Below, piece by piece: positions 34,324-42,619 of a stretch of 64,000 bases of DNA; within the stretch, counting starts at the first letter, position 1, and each line of letters begins with the position of its first letter. The position numbers were made by a program, and so were the translations under genes. The notes beneath the pieces were generated by a model. It did not search any database. It saw only the letters and a program-made list of their open reading frames with translations, and had not been told where the DNA came from. Where the stretch lies: contig CBDAVB010000035.1 in the NCBI GenBank assembly GCA_965200795.1, positions 558,001-622,000 of the forward strand. The letters run 5' to 3'. Source of the DNA: Parashewanella sp965200795 (lineage in GTDB: Bacteria; Pseudomonadota; Gammaproteobacteria; Enterobacterales; Shewanellaceae).

Positions 34324-34794
34324 TTAAAATGATGAGTGAGTCTGTTCCCTGCAGTCATCGCACAAGCAATTAACTTCAAGTTGCGTCGTTATCATAGTAA
34401 ATCCCGCCTGCTCCACGTTGTCATTCAGTTCATCAATAATATTTTTTCCGATTTGAATTTCTTTGACCTTCTGGCATTCATTACATATTAAAAACTGTGA
34501 CACTAAGTGTTCATGATCGCAGGCAATATGGGAGCAGGCTACGTATTTATTACTGGTTTGCAGTTTATGAACTAATAACTCGCCCTCGAGAAAATCCAGA
34601 ATTCGGTAAATGGTCATAACCGGAAATTTGTCATCAAAGTGCTTGTTACAATAATCAGCTAATTCATAAGCGGAAATCGCTTTCGATGAATTCAAAATAC
34701 CCGTTAGCACTTGTTTGCGCTTAATCGTTAAACGAGCCTCATTGTCTTTACACTTCTGCTCCGCGCGTTTAATGATTTCACTGATGTCTGCCAT
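34324..34794 (-). CDS. zur: Zinc uptake regulator, Fur family
   Basis: A 156-residue Fur-family repressor closest in pattern to Zur. The N-terminal winged helix has Arg-Leu-Thr-Ile-Lys-Arg-Lys-Gln-Val-Leu and Ala-Ile-Ser-Ala-Tyr-Glu-Leu, and Thr-Ile-Tyr-Arg-Ile-Leu-Asp-Phe-Leu is the recognition helix region. Phe-Val/Val-His-Lys-Leu follows. The C-terminal Cys-x-x-Cys pairs (Cys-Asn-Glu-Cys near 110 and Cys-Asp-Asp-Cys near 149) hold structural zinc. With zinc it should repress uptake genes, though none are next to it. A Zur-box-like palindrome lies 26–40 bases upstream, suggesting autoregulation. Confidence 0.85.
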   Translation of the reverse strand: MADISEIIKRAEQKCKDNEARLTIKRKQVLTGILNSSKAISAYELADYCNKHFDDKFPVMTIYRILDFLEGELLVHKLQTSNKYVACSHIACDHEHLVSQFLICNECQKVKEIQIGKNIIDELNDNVEQAGFTMITTQLEVNCLCDDCREQTHSSF

Positions 34795-34819
34795 ATTATT
34801 TACTCATTTTACGGGTTAT

Positions 34820-34834
34820 TGTTATCTTGTAACA
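34820..34834 (-). promoter_or_regulatory. Zur-box-like operator upstream of zur
   Basis: TGTTATCTTGTAACA is a palindrome with 5-bp arms (TGTTA/TAACA) and matches the enterobacterial Zur core TGTTATANTATAACA at all but two positions. It lies 26 bases upstream of the zur ATG, within the probable promoter. Confidence 0.6.
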
Positions 34835-34973
34835 TTTTCGTGCGTTAATATAAAGCTTTATCGGGCAGTATTCTCAATTTGGCTGTGGTGAGTCTTCTTA
34901 TTGAACAGTAACGTTCGATATATTCTTAGCGCTGAACCGTAAGTAACCGTCTATAAGTTTTTTCGGTTGTGAC

Positions 34974-35067
34974 TTCGTTTAGAGTGACGGAACTTCGTTC
35001 TTCGCGCCCTGATACCGGCAATGTTAAGCGGTAACTGATCGTGAAGTTATTCCGGGACAGTTTCTTA
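34974..35067. repeat. MITE-like element, copy B (right part only)
   Basis: About 94 bases matching the right half of copy A, sharing the blocks GTTTAGAGTGAC, CCTGATACCGG, TTAAGCGGTAAC and the terminal GGGACAGTTTCTTA. The left half is missing or too diverged. An open frame of 64 codons across this segment on the minus strand is a by-product of the repeat. Confidence 0.6.
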
Positions 35068-35128
35068 CTGTCTGACTCAGATAATTTATCCGTGAAGATA
35101 ATTTGTTCAAATGAGTTCATCCCTTAGC

Positions 35129-35155
35129 TCAAGATTTGAGTTATACTGCCGATAT
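35129..35155 (+). promoter_or_regulatory. Sigma-28 (FliA) promoter of motX
   Basis: TCAAGATT, an 11-base spacer and GCCGATAT match the flagellar sigma-28 consensus TAAAGTTT-N11-GCCGATAA, with a perfect GCCGATA core and exact spacing. It ends 32 bases before the motX ATG at 35188. A longer reading frame that would begin at 35155 overlaps the −10 box and is therefore not the real start. Confidence 0.8.
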
Positions 35156-35187
35156 TGACAGTAATCCCGCTGTCATTGAGAAAGATT

Positions 35188-35814
35188 ATGCTGCGAAAAC
35201 TGACTTCACCGCTTTTTATCATCGCCGCCGGTTTATTGTTAGCCTTACCGGTTAAGGCGGAGCTGCGGGCCATTGATACTTACTCGGTTAAGCAGTTATC
35301 TGAGCTAATTAAGAACAACCGGTATTTACAACGAGTCGTACAAGACGATTGCCAGCTGGTACAAGATATTGAAGCAAAAGCAGAAGTACTAAAAGAACCG
35401 CTGTACCAGTTCTTATGGGGAGAAATGCTCAATACCGGTACCTGTGTTAAAGCCGACAAAAAACGCGGCATGACCCTGGTCCGGGACAGCGCCGGTCAGG
35501 GCAGTGCCGAAGCCATGTACCGTCTGGCTCGTTACTATGACGAAGGTGATCTGGTCATAGAAAACAAGGATACGGCGATAAAGTACGCTTTACCCGCGGC
35601 GGCGGGTGAATCTGTTCCCGCGCAAATCATGCTGGTGCGTTTGTTTGTTGACGGTTACGGCAGTCCGTTTGATTATGAAATGAGTTATCGCTTGCTGTAC
35701 CACAATACGTTTGATGACAAGGTCACTAAAATTAAAGCAGAGAAATTACTGCGGCGACTGGCTGAGAAGATGCCGGAAAGTGTCGTGGAGCGGGCTCAGG
35801 GAGGTCGGTATTAA
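35188..35814 (+). CDS. motX: Flagellar motor protein MotX
   Basis: A 208-residue periplasmic protein with a signal peptide (about 24 residues, ending Val-Lys-Ala) and Sel1-like repeats. The stretch Asp-Asp-Cys-Gln-Leu-Val-Gln-Asp-Ile-Glu-Ala-Lys-Ala with Tyr-Gln-Phe-Leu, Gly-Glu-Met-Leu and Gly-Thr-Cys-Val is characteristic of MotX, and the two Cys probably form a disulfide. With MotY it builds the T ring that holds sodium-driven PomAB stators around the polar flagellum. The ATG at 35188 lies downstream of a sigma-28 promoter. The rnr gene follows after 42 bases. Confidence 0.88.
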   Translation: MLRKLTSPLFIIAAGLLLALPVKAELRAIDTYSVKQLSELIKNNRYLQRVVQDDCQLVQDIEAKAEVLKEPLYQFLWGEMLNTGTCVKADKKRGMTLVRDSAGQGSAEAMYRLARYYDEGDLVIENKDTAIKYALPAAAGESVPAQIMLVRLFVDGYGSPFDYEMSYRLLYHNTFDDKVTKIKAEKLLRRLAEKMPESVVERAQGGRY

Positions 35815-35856
35815 AACGAACTTACTCAGAGCCCGAAATGAAAAATTGGAAATTGA

Positions 35857-38250
35857 ATGACAAAAGATCCGCATTTTGAGCGTGAACAGAATAAATACGA
35901 AAATCCTATCCCGAGTCGGGAGTACATTTTAGAGTACCTGACTTCACAAACCGCCCCGCAATCGAGAGAAAAGATCGCTGAAGCCCTGAAAATTAAAGGC
36001 GAAGAGCGACTCGAAGCATTGCGCCGTCGTCTGCGGGCCATGGAACGTGACGGTCAGTTAGTGTTCACTCGCGGTAAAAGCTACGGCTTGCCGGAGCGCA
36101 TGGATCTGATTTCAGGTACCGTGCTCGGGCACCGTGACGGCTTCGGTTGGTTTAAACCTGACGCCGGCGGTGATGATTTATACATCAGCGCCCGTGATAT
36201 GCAGATGTACTTTCACGGTGATAAAGTGCTTGCGCAGCAGGCCGGCGTTGAGGGGCGAAGTAAACGTGACGCCAGAATCGTACGTTTAATCGGTGAGCGC
36301 GCGGCGCCGCTCGTCGGGCGTTTTTATCTCGATGCCGGCACGGGTTTTTTCGCCGCCGATGATCGGCGTGTCACCCAGGAAATTTTGATCCCGGATGACG
36401 CCAGAAACGGCGCTCGTCACGGTGACGTGGTGGTGATTGAGTTAACTCGCCGTCCGAGCCGTTATATCAAGGCGACCGCTAAAGTCACCGAGGTGCTGGG
36501 TAAACAGATGGCGCCGGGAATGGAAATCGAAATTGCGCTGCGTAATTACGATTTACCGCATAGCTGGTCAGCGGTCATTGAGAAAAAACTGCGCCGCGTT
36601 CCCGATTCGGTAACCGAAGCTGAAATCGAAGGCCGGGTTGATCTGCGTCATCTGCCGTTGGTGACGATTGACGGCGAGGACGCGCGTGACTTTGATGACG
36701 CCGTTTATTGTGAAACCAAAAAAAGCGGCGGCTGGCGTTTATGGGTGGCGATTGCCGATGTCAGTCATTACGTTCGCGCCGATTCAGCGATTGATCAAGA
36801 GGCGCGGATCCGCGGTACTTCGGTTTACTTTCCGTCGCAGGTGATCCCGATGCTGCCTGAAAAGTTGTCTAACGGCATGTGCTCGCTTAATCCGCGCGCG
36901 GACCGTCTGTGCATGGTGGCTGAGATGACCGTTTCGGCGGCGGGCAATTTATCGGGTTATAAGTTTTATCCCGCGGTTATGCACTCCCGTGCCCGATTCA
37001 CCTACACCCAGGTCGCGGCCATGCTTGACGGGGCGGCTGCTTTGCCTGAGCACCGGGCGTTACTGCCGCGGTTAAAGATTCTTCAGGACTTATATCAGAC
37101 CCTTGACGCGAAGCGGGCTGAACGCGGCGCTATCGCCTTTGAGACCGCTGAAACTCAGTTTATCTTCAATGAGCGGCGTAAGATTGAGCGTATCGAGCCC
37201 AGGCACCGGAATCAGGCGCATAAGATCATCGAGGAGTGCATGATTTTAGCGAACGTCGCGGCGGCTAAGTTTGTTCAGAAACACAAAGGCGAAGCGCTTT
37301 ACCGGGTGCATGACGCGCCATCAGAGCAAAAGCTGGCAAATTTCAAAACTTTTCTGGCTGAGCGCGGGCTGAGCTTGTCGGGCGGGCTTGAGCCGGAGCC
37401 GGCGGATTATCAAAACCTGATGCTGCGGATCGCCGGCAGACCGGATGCCGAGTTAATTCAGGTGATGTTACTGCGCTCAATGCGCCAGGCGGTCTACAGC
37501 CCGGATAATAACGGCCATTTTGGTCTGGCGTTAGAGCGATACGCTCATTTTACCTCGCCGATCCGCCGATATCCCGATTTAATTTTGCATCGGGTGATCC
37601 GTCACTTACTCGCCAGGGATAAAGGTGACGATAAAGAAAAATGGACCCGTGACGGAGGTTACAACTATCAGTCAGAAGAATTGGATGCGCTGGCGGAAAG
37701 CTGCTCTGAATACGAGCGCCGCGCCGATGAGGCGACCCGTGACGTGACGGACTGGCTGAAGTGCGAATACATGCAGGATCATGTCGGCGGCGTGTTTGAC
37801 GGCGTGATTGCGTCGGTGACTCATTTCGGTATGTTTGTCCGCCTGAACGATCTGTTCATCGACGGCCTGGTTCATGTCTCGACTCTGGCGAGTGATTATT
37901 TCCGGTTTGATCCTGAAAGGCAGCGTCTGATCGGCGAAAGTACCAAGTTTATTTTTCAGGTCGGTGACCCGGTCATCGTCCGGGTGGCGAGCGTGAATCT
38001 TGACGACCGCCAGATTGATCTGCTGCTTGAAGGCGATAATCAGCGCAAACGTCGTCAGTCCTGCCGTAAAAAGCCGCTGACGGCAAGAAAGCGGGTCAGT
38101 ACCAAAGGCGCGGAATACGGCGGGGATAAAGATAAACCGAAAAAGCCGGGCCGAAAAAAAGATACGACAACCCGCGCTGAAAAATCAGGCTCAGCACCGA
38201 AAAAACGCGCTAAAGCGAAACCGGCTGAAAATCGTCGAAAGTCCGGATAG
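35857..38250 (+). CDS. rnr: Ribonuclease R
   Basis: A 797-residue 3'-to-5' exoribonuclease that degrades structured RNA, matching E. coli RNase R along its length. It has the N-terminal helix-turn-helix (Ile-Pro-Ser-Arg-Glu-Tyr-Ile-Leu) and cold-shock domains. The RNB catalytic domain has Asp-Gly-Glu-Asp-Ala-Arg-Asp-Phe-Asp-Asp-Ala near 275 (metal-binding Asp residues), an S1 domain with Gly-Met-Phe-Val-Arg-Leu near 665, and a Lys/Arg-rich tail from about 730. GGAAA lies before the ATG. It normally stands next to rlmB; here 2.1 kb of accessory DNA separates them. Confidence 0.97.
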   Translation: MTKDPHFEREQNKYENPIPSREYILEYLTSQTAPQSREKIAEALKIKGEERLEALRRRLRAMERDGQLVFTRGKSYGLPERMDLISGTVLGHRDGFGWFKPDAGGDDLYISARDMQMYFHGDKVLAQQAGVEGRSKRDARIVRLIGERAAPLVGRFYLDAGTGFFAADDRRVTQEILIPDDARNGARHGDVVVIELTRRPSRYIKATAKVTEVLGKQMAPGMEIEIALRNYDLPHSWSAVIEKKLRRVPDSVTEAEIEGRVDLRHLPLVTIDGEDARDFDDAVYCETKKSGGWRLWVAIADVSHYVRADSAIDQEARIRGTSVYFPSQVIPMLPEKLSNGMCSLNPRADRLCMVAEMTVSAAGNLSGYKFYPAVMHSRARFTYTQVAAMLDGAAALPEHRALLPRLKILQDLYQTLDAKRAERGAIAFETAETQFIFNERRKIERIEPRHRNQAHKIIEECMILANVAAAKFVQKHKGEALYRVHDAPSEQKLANFKTFLAERGLSLSGGLEPEPADYQNLMLRIAGRPDAELIQVMLLRSMRQAVYSPDNNGHFGLALERYAHFTSPIRRYPDLILHRVIRHLLARDKGDDKEKWTRDGGYNYQSEELDALAESCSEYERRADEATRDVTDWLKCEYMQDHVGGVFDGVIASVTHFGMFVRLNDLFIDGLVHVSTLASDYFRFDPERQRLIGESTKFIFQVGDPVIVRVASVNLDDRQIDLLLEGDNQRKRRQSCRKKPLTARKRVSTKGAEYGGDKDKPKKPGRKKDTTTRAEKSGSAPKKRAKAKPAENRRKSG

Positions 38251-38587
38251 TCACCGCCGTAAACTGTGAGGGGTGGTCACTCAGATATCCTTCATAGTTC
38301 TAATTTAGATAAATTCGGTATTTGTATTTCAGGTTTCGGACTTTGGATCTTTTTAAAAAAGGAGTAAGTTACCCGGTGAACTTTTATTACTCATCAGCCG
38401 CTTTTCATCAGCGAAAGTTCAGAGGATATCAGTTTACAGCTTAATTGAGCGAGACTTTCCGGTTTACGGGCGGTTTTTTACAGTAAGTACTCATTCAAAT
38501 GAAATTAAACATTTTCCGTGAAACGCCTGTCGAGGGCGGTTTCATCAGAAAAGCATCTGAATTGGGAAGCATCTTCGGGGGGAAAAT
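38251..38587. other. Intergenic region after rnr
   Basis: A 337-base stretch with no supported gene. It marks the left edge of an accessory insertion between rnr and rlmB. No direct repeat or terminal repeat could be identified by eye. Confidence 0.4.
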
Positions 38588-39019
38588 ATGTCAGCGAGCA
38601 TTCAATCAGCGGCGCACAGCATTCAACCGATATCAGACTGTCCCGCGGATAATCAAGAAGCGGGTGTTTCAGCTGAAGACACCGGTGCGATTTGTGAACA
38701 GCCGCGGCAACTGACCGCGTCAGAACAGACTTATACCGTGATTGTATCTATGAAATCCCGGCATCCGTTTTTTAGCTCCCCCTGTTACAGCAGTACCTGC
38801 GTTCCGGGTCTGGTCTTCGGCAGTCTTCTTGCTCCGTTTATCGAGACCGCCTCAGATTCCGTTTTCGCCGTAGCGGCGGCTAAATTTCTGGGAGGCGCCG
38901 CCGCCGGAGGCGTTATAGCAACCACTGTCGGTTTTGCGGCATACAAAGTTTATAACCGTATCTACCCTCCGCAGGATTTTAAAATCACAGCACAGGAATT
39001 TAAAGTAAAAATTGCGTGA
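38588..39019 (+). CDS. Small hypothetical protein with a hydrophobic core, candidate effector
   Basis: A 143-residue protein I do not recognise. Residues 1–50 are Ser/Thr/Gln-rich and polar, as in many T3SS signals. Residues about 70–120 are hydrophobic and Gly/Ala-rich (Ala-Ala-Lys-Phe-Leu-Gly-Gly-Ala-Ala-Ala-Gly-Gly), able to form one or two membrane helices, and the last 20 residues are polar. A strong GGGGGGAAAAT element precedes the ATG. It lies 111 bases upstream of the phosphatase-like gene in the rnr–rlmB insertion. Effector status is inference. Confidence 0.55.
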   Translation: MSASIQSAAHSIQPISDCPADNQEAGVSAEDTGAICEQPRQLTASEQTYTVIVSMKSRHPFFSSPCYSSTCVPGLVFGSLLAPFIETASDSVFAVAAAKFLGGAAAGGVIATTVGFAAYKVYNRIYPPQDFKITAQEFKVKIA

Positions 39020-39130
39020 TATTTGGGGTTACCGGAATCCGAGAATGATTGACATTATCATCAGTTAATTACAAAGCGTGCGCTTTCAGGTGAACGGTAA
39101 GATGGTTTTAAGTGTCTTAGGTTCACAATT

Positions 39131-40276
39131 ATGAAATCCTCTGACGGAGTACATTGTAATAAACAGCCGGGCGATACCGCCGGACTCAGTCAGCGGTGCG
39201 TCGCTGATGACAGGGCGGTGGACTTAACAGATTCCGGCGTAACTCACAACGCCTCGGAACGAAACGGAAGCCGGCTACATCAGGTTATATCTGATTTTCA
39301 AAAGCTCGCTGTCGTACCGTCAGAGCCGCCGCAGTCCGCCGGAAACGACGGTAAGGTAAAGAGAAACAGGCTCCGGCTTAAATTCGCTGATTCATCCGGT
39401 TCTGACAGTAAGCCCCGGATTGAAAAAACAGTACTTCCTGAAACATTCACTGAGGCGGAGCGTTCGCACACTGATAAACGCTTACATGAGACTGACATTT
39501 CACAACTGACTGACACCTTTAAATTCGGAAAAATTTTCGGATCTCGGACTCAGGTCTTTAAAGCCAATTTGGTTAAAACTAAATTGGGAGATGAGCATTT
39601 TCCTCAGGCGTGTTTGTTTAACGCCAGTCTTATCAGACTTTGTCATGATCAAAGCGTCATCGCGATGGCTCGCCCCGAGCTTTTTGATGATTCAGGCCGG
39701 TTTTATTTCTGGGACATGCTTATCGAAAATAAAATACATCATCTTATTGATTTAACGGATAAAGTATGCAGTGAAGGTGTCAGGTATGATAAGAGCGCGG
39801 AAACGACACAACGGGGAATTAAGCTTAAGGTTACTGTGTCTGAACTCAATGATATTCAGAATGTCTCAGTCTCGTTTAATGCTTTACAAGCGATATCAGT
39901 GCGTTCAGGTGATACTGAGCCGGTGACAATAACCAGATATCATTTCACACAGTGGCGGGACAACAGCGGATTAGACGTTGATAAGTTTATGGCTTTAGTC
40001 GATTTTTACGCGGGTAAAATTAAAGAAGGCGTTTTAGTTCATTGCCTTGAGGGCATGGGCAGAACCATGACCTTAATCGCCGGGGAAGAGATAAGACAAA
40101 AGATCAATGGCGGTTCAATCACAGCTGATAATTATCAGGTTCAATGTGTATATGTTATTAATGAACTCGCAAAACAGAGAGGAAACTGTGTGATAAAAAC
40201 GCCTGAGCAAAAGCTGTTGCTGATTACCGCGGCGCAGTCCTGGCTCGGGGAAAAGCCTGATCTCAAAACTGAGTGA
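39131..40276 (+). CDS. Protein tyrosine phosphatase-like protein, candidate T3SS effector
   Basis: A 381-residue protein with a polar, probably disordered N-terminus (1–125) and a classical PTP-like domain from about 125. The signature His-Cys-Leu-Glu-Gly-Met-Gly-Arg-Thr gives the Cys305-x5-Arg311 loop. A Trp-Arg-Asp motif around Asp277 corresponds to the WPD loop, preceded by Tyr-His-Phe-Thr-Gln. It would dephosphorylate phosphotyrosine. The layout (disordered secretion-like N-terminus plus a eukaryote-type PTP) is that of YopH and SptP, but similarity to either beyond motifs cannot be judged here. It is inserted between rnr and rlmB in the same direction. Confidence 0.72.
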   Translation: MKSSDGVHCNKQPGDTAGLSQRCVADDRAVDLTDSGVTHNASERNGSRLHQVISDFQKLAVVPSEPPQSAGNDGKVKRNRLRLKFADSSGSDSKPRIEKTVLPETFTEAERSHTDKRLHETDISQLTDTFKFGKIFGSRTQVFKANLVKTKLGDEHFPQACLFNASLIRLCHDQSVIAMARPELFDDSGRFYFWDMLIENKIHHLIDLTDKVCSEGVRYDKSAETTQRGIKLKVTVSELNDIQNVSVSFNALQAISVRSGDTEPVTITRYHFTQWRDNSGLDVDKFMALVDFYAGKIKEGVLVHCLEGMGRTMTLIAGEEIRQKINGGSITADNYQVQCVYVINELAKQRGNCVIKTPEQKLLLITAAQSWLGEKPDLKTE

Positions 40277-40345
40277 ATTCACTCGGTTCAAACCGCGTGT
40301 CTGTGGTAAAGTGCCCGCAAATTTTATCTATCCGAAAAACATTCA

Positions 40346-41083
40346 ATGAAAAAACACGATGTGATTTACGGCATTCATGCGCTGAAATCGCTGTTAAAGC
40401 AGTCACCCGAACGAGTATTAGAGATCTGGTTATCGCAGGACCGTGACGATGAGCGTTTAGGTAACATCATTACGTTAGCGGGCGCTTACGGTGTCTCGGT
40501 TCAGCGCAGCTCCCGCAAAGTGTTAGATGACAAAGCGCGAAGTCACCGGCATCAAGGCGTGGTGGCGCGCGTTACGCCGGCTAAGCTGTTGTGTGAAAAA
40601 GACCTGGACGCGCTGCTGGATAAAATATCACAACCATTTTTATTAATTCTTGACGGCGTGACCGACCCGCACAATCTCGGCGCGTGCTTACGAAACGCTG
40701 ACGCGGCCGGCGCGCATGGTATAATCGCGCCCAGAGACAACGCGGCGGCGGTAACGGCAGCAGTCAGTAAAGTCGCTTGCGGCGCGGCTGAGACGGTTCC
40801 GGTTTTTCAGGTGACCAACCTTGCCCGCACTATGCGTCATATTCAGCAGGCGGGGGTGTGGATTGTGGGTACAGCCGGTGAGGCGGACAGCAGTTTATAT
40901 CACGCGGATCTGAGGGGCCCGCTGGCGATTGCGATGGGAGCGGAGGGCAAAGGGCTGCGCCGATTAACCCGTGAAGCCTGCGACAGCTTAATTTCGATTC
41001 CGATGGCGGGCGCGGTATCAAGCCTAAACGTGTCAGTGGCGGCGGGAATTTGTTTATTTGAGGCGGTCAGGCAGCGTCAGTAA
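40346..41083 (+). CDS. rlmB: 23S rRNA 2'-O-ribose G2251 methyltransferase
   Basis: A 245-residue SPOUT-class enzyme that methylates G2251 in the ribosomal P loop. The L30-like substrate-binding domain occupies about 1–75. The knotted SpoU domain has Leu-Asp-Gly-Val-Thr-Asp-Pro-His-Asn-Leu-Gly-Ala near 103, Gly-Ala-Glu-Gly-Lys-Gly near 196 and Ile-Pro-Met-x-Gly…Ser-Leu-Asn-Val-Ser near 216. The partner of rnr in most gammaproteobacteria, it is separated from it here. Confidence 0.95.
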   Translation: MKKHDVIYGIHALKSLLKQSPERVLEIWLSQDRDDERLGNIITLAGAYGVSVQRSSRKVLDDKARSHRHQGVVARVTPAKLLCEKDLDALLDKISQPFLLILDGVTDPHNLGACLRNADAAGAHGIIAPRDNAAAVTAAVSKVACGAAETVPVFQVTNLARTMRHIQQAGVWIVGTAGEADSSLYHADLRGPLAIAMGAEGKGLRRLTREACDSLISIPMAGAVSSLNVSVAAGICLFEAVRQRQ

Positions 41084-41097
41084 CATCCGTTGGGTTC

Positions 41098-41122
41098 TGA
41101 GTGCTTCATCGGAGCACTTTTA
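41098..41122 (+). terminator. Terminator after rlmB
   Basis: AGTGCT at 41100–41105 and AGCACT at 41113–41118 form a 6-bp stem with a 7-base loop, followed by TTTTAAT. It lies 15 bases past the rlmB stop and just before the converging DUF481 gene. Confidence 0.6.
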
Positions 41123-41131
41123 ATCAACACC

Positions 41132-41884
41132 CTACTCAAACGTATAAAGTAAATTAAACGTGGTAACCGTATCTGTTTTCTCGGTGCCTTCAGGCACGAC
41201 TTCGGTATATTTTATATTAACCCCGATTTTAAATGCCCAATCTTTAAACATGAGGTTTCTGTAACTGGCGTCCAGGGAGACGATGTCATTTTCCTCGCCT
41301 TTTTCTGCTGTTAAGTCCGCGTTAATACCGGAATACTCATGAAGTTTATAAGAAAAGCGTAGCGCTGAACGTAAAATAAGCTCAGCGTTTCCGGCGGGCT
41401 CAGGAACCGTATCCGTTTCAACCGCTAATGTGTAGCGATAACCGGGACTGAGTTCTAAACTGAGTTTAGCCTTGTCTCGGTTTACGGCATCAAAACCGTA
41501 ACCCGACGTAATGGTGCTGATTTTAGTGTAACTGCCGAAGCGGTCCCATGTGAAATCGCCCTGCGCGAAAACATAGCCGGCCGCGAGCTTATAGTTTGAT
41601 TGCAGTTGCACTTCGTATTTTTCGCTGGTGGTTTCCTTCTCCTCTGCTGAGAAAAACCCCCAAACCGTCATTTCCTGTTTCGCTTTGTCCGTGTCGTAAA
41701 CCATATTGGCGCGGCCGTTAAAACTGGTGCTGCTGTTATTACCCGTGCTGAGCTGAAATCCGGCTTCGACTTCCGCCGTAAAAAGGTTCTCAGGATCCCG
41801 GTAATAACTGGGGACTAAAGCATGTGCTGATTGGCTTAAAAGAAAGCCCGTAACAAGCGCGGCGGAACAAACAGGAAACTTCAT
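41132..41884 (-). CDS. DUF481 outer-membrane protein (YdiY-like)
   Basis: A 250-residue exported beta-barrel-type protein. The signal peptide covers about 22 residues, ending Ala-His-Ala. The body is a series of alternating strands rich in Tyr, Thr and Lys with Gly-Phe-Gln-Leu-Ser-Thr-Gly-Asn near the start, typical of DUF481, and the final Phe-Asn-Leu-Leu-Tyr-Thr-Phe-Glu carries an aromatic outer-membrane ending. The function of the family is unclear. It converges on rlmB. Confidence 0.85.
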   Translation of the reverse strand: MKFPVCSAALVTGFLLSQSAHALVPSYYRDPENLFTAEVEAGFQLSTGNNSSTSFNGRANMVYDTDKAKQEMTVWGFFSAEEKETTSEKYEVQLQSNYKLAAGYVFAQGDFTWDRFGSYTKISTITSGYGFDAVNRDKAKLSLELSPGYRYTLAVETDTVPEPAGNAELILRSALRFSYKLHEYSGINADLTAEKGEENDIVSLDASYRNLMFKDWAFKIGVNIKYTEVVPEGTEKTDTVTTFNLLYTFE

Positions 41885-42077
41885 AGCAATAATTAATAAA
41901 AAGATAACACTGCGAGGCGTGAGCGTATTTTAAACCGAAAAGAATCGGAGGTTCTAGTACTCCGTCCGGTCGCATTGGTTAACTTCAGCTCAAGGCAGAA
42001 CATCCGGTTCAGGCGGCCCCGGCGAAGAAACGCTTATTCTGACTTGAGCACGGGCGGCGTAACAACGCGAATCGCAC

Positions 42078-42106
42078 TTGAATTTAACGCTAATTTTCTG
42101 TAGCAT
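42078..42106 (+). promoter_or_regulatory. Sigma-70 promoter of the rpsF operon
   Basis: TTGAAT, a 17-base spacer and TAGCAT form a good housekeeping promoter about 95 bases before rpsF. The intervening leader could contain a regulatory structure for the ribosomal operon, which I could not resolve. Confidence 0.6.
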
Positions 42107-42200
42107 ACGCCGCCTGATTCAGCCGTTTTACTTAATTCCTTGCCTCAACGTTGGTTTGGCTGATCCCAAAACGAGGCTAGATAACCGTAAGGAATGATAA

Positions 42201-42611
42201 ATGCGTCATTACGAAATCGTATTTATGGTTCACCCTGATCAGAGTGAACAAGTCCCGGGTATGATTGAGCGTTACACTGGTGTTATCAATGAAGCCAAAG
42301 GTAGTGTTCATCGTTTAGAAGACTGGGGTCGTCGTCAACTGGCTTACCCGGTTCTGGAACTTCACAAAGCTCACTATGTTCTTATGAACGTTGAAGCTCC
42401 CGCTGAGACTATCGAAGAACTGGAAACCGCTTTCCGTTTCAACGACGCTGTTCTGCGCAGCATGGTTATGCGTACTAAGCATGCGGTAACTGAAACTTCT
42501 CCAATGGCTAAAGCAAAAGATGAGCGTGATTCTCGTCGTGCACAGGCTGCTGAAAAGCAGGCTGAAGCGCCAAAAGAAGAAGCAAAAGCTGAAGAAGCAG
42601 CCGCTGAGTAA
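42201..42611 (+). CDS. rpsF: Ribosomal protein bS6
   Basis: A 136-residue small-subunit protein that pairs with bS18 on the 16S rRNA platform. It starts Met-Arg-His-Tyr-Glu-Ile-Val-Phe-Met-Val-His-Pro-Asp-Gln, with Asp-Trp-Gly-Arg-Arg-Gln-Leu-Ala-Tyr in the middle, and ends in a long Ala/Glu/Lys tail. AAGGAA precedes the ATG. It is the first gene of the rpsF–priB–rpsR–rplI operon. Confidence 0.98.
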   Translation: MRHYEIVFMVHPDQSEQVPGMIERYTGVINEAKGSVHRLEDWGRRQLAYPVLELHKAHYVLMNVEAPAETIEELETAFRFNDAVLRSMVMRTKHAVTETSPMAKAKDERDSRRAQAAEKQAEAPKEEAKAEEAAAE

Positions 42612-42619
42612 TTTTCTCT

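Noticed and set aside
34926..35120. 64-codon minus-strand frame before motX
   Set aside because: It lies within the repeat copy B and across the motX promoter region, so it is a by-product of the repeat.
38499..38714. 71-codon frame upstream of and overlapping the small hypothetical gene
   Set aside because: The overlapping frame from 38588 has a far stronger ribosome site and is longer; this one looks like chance.
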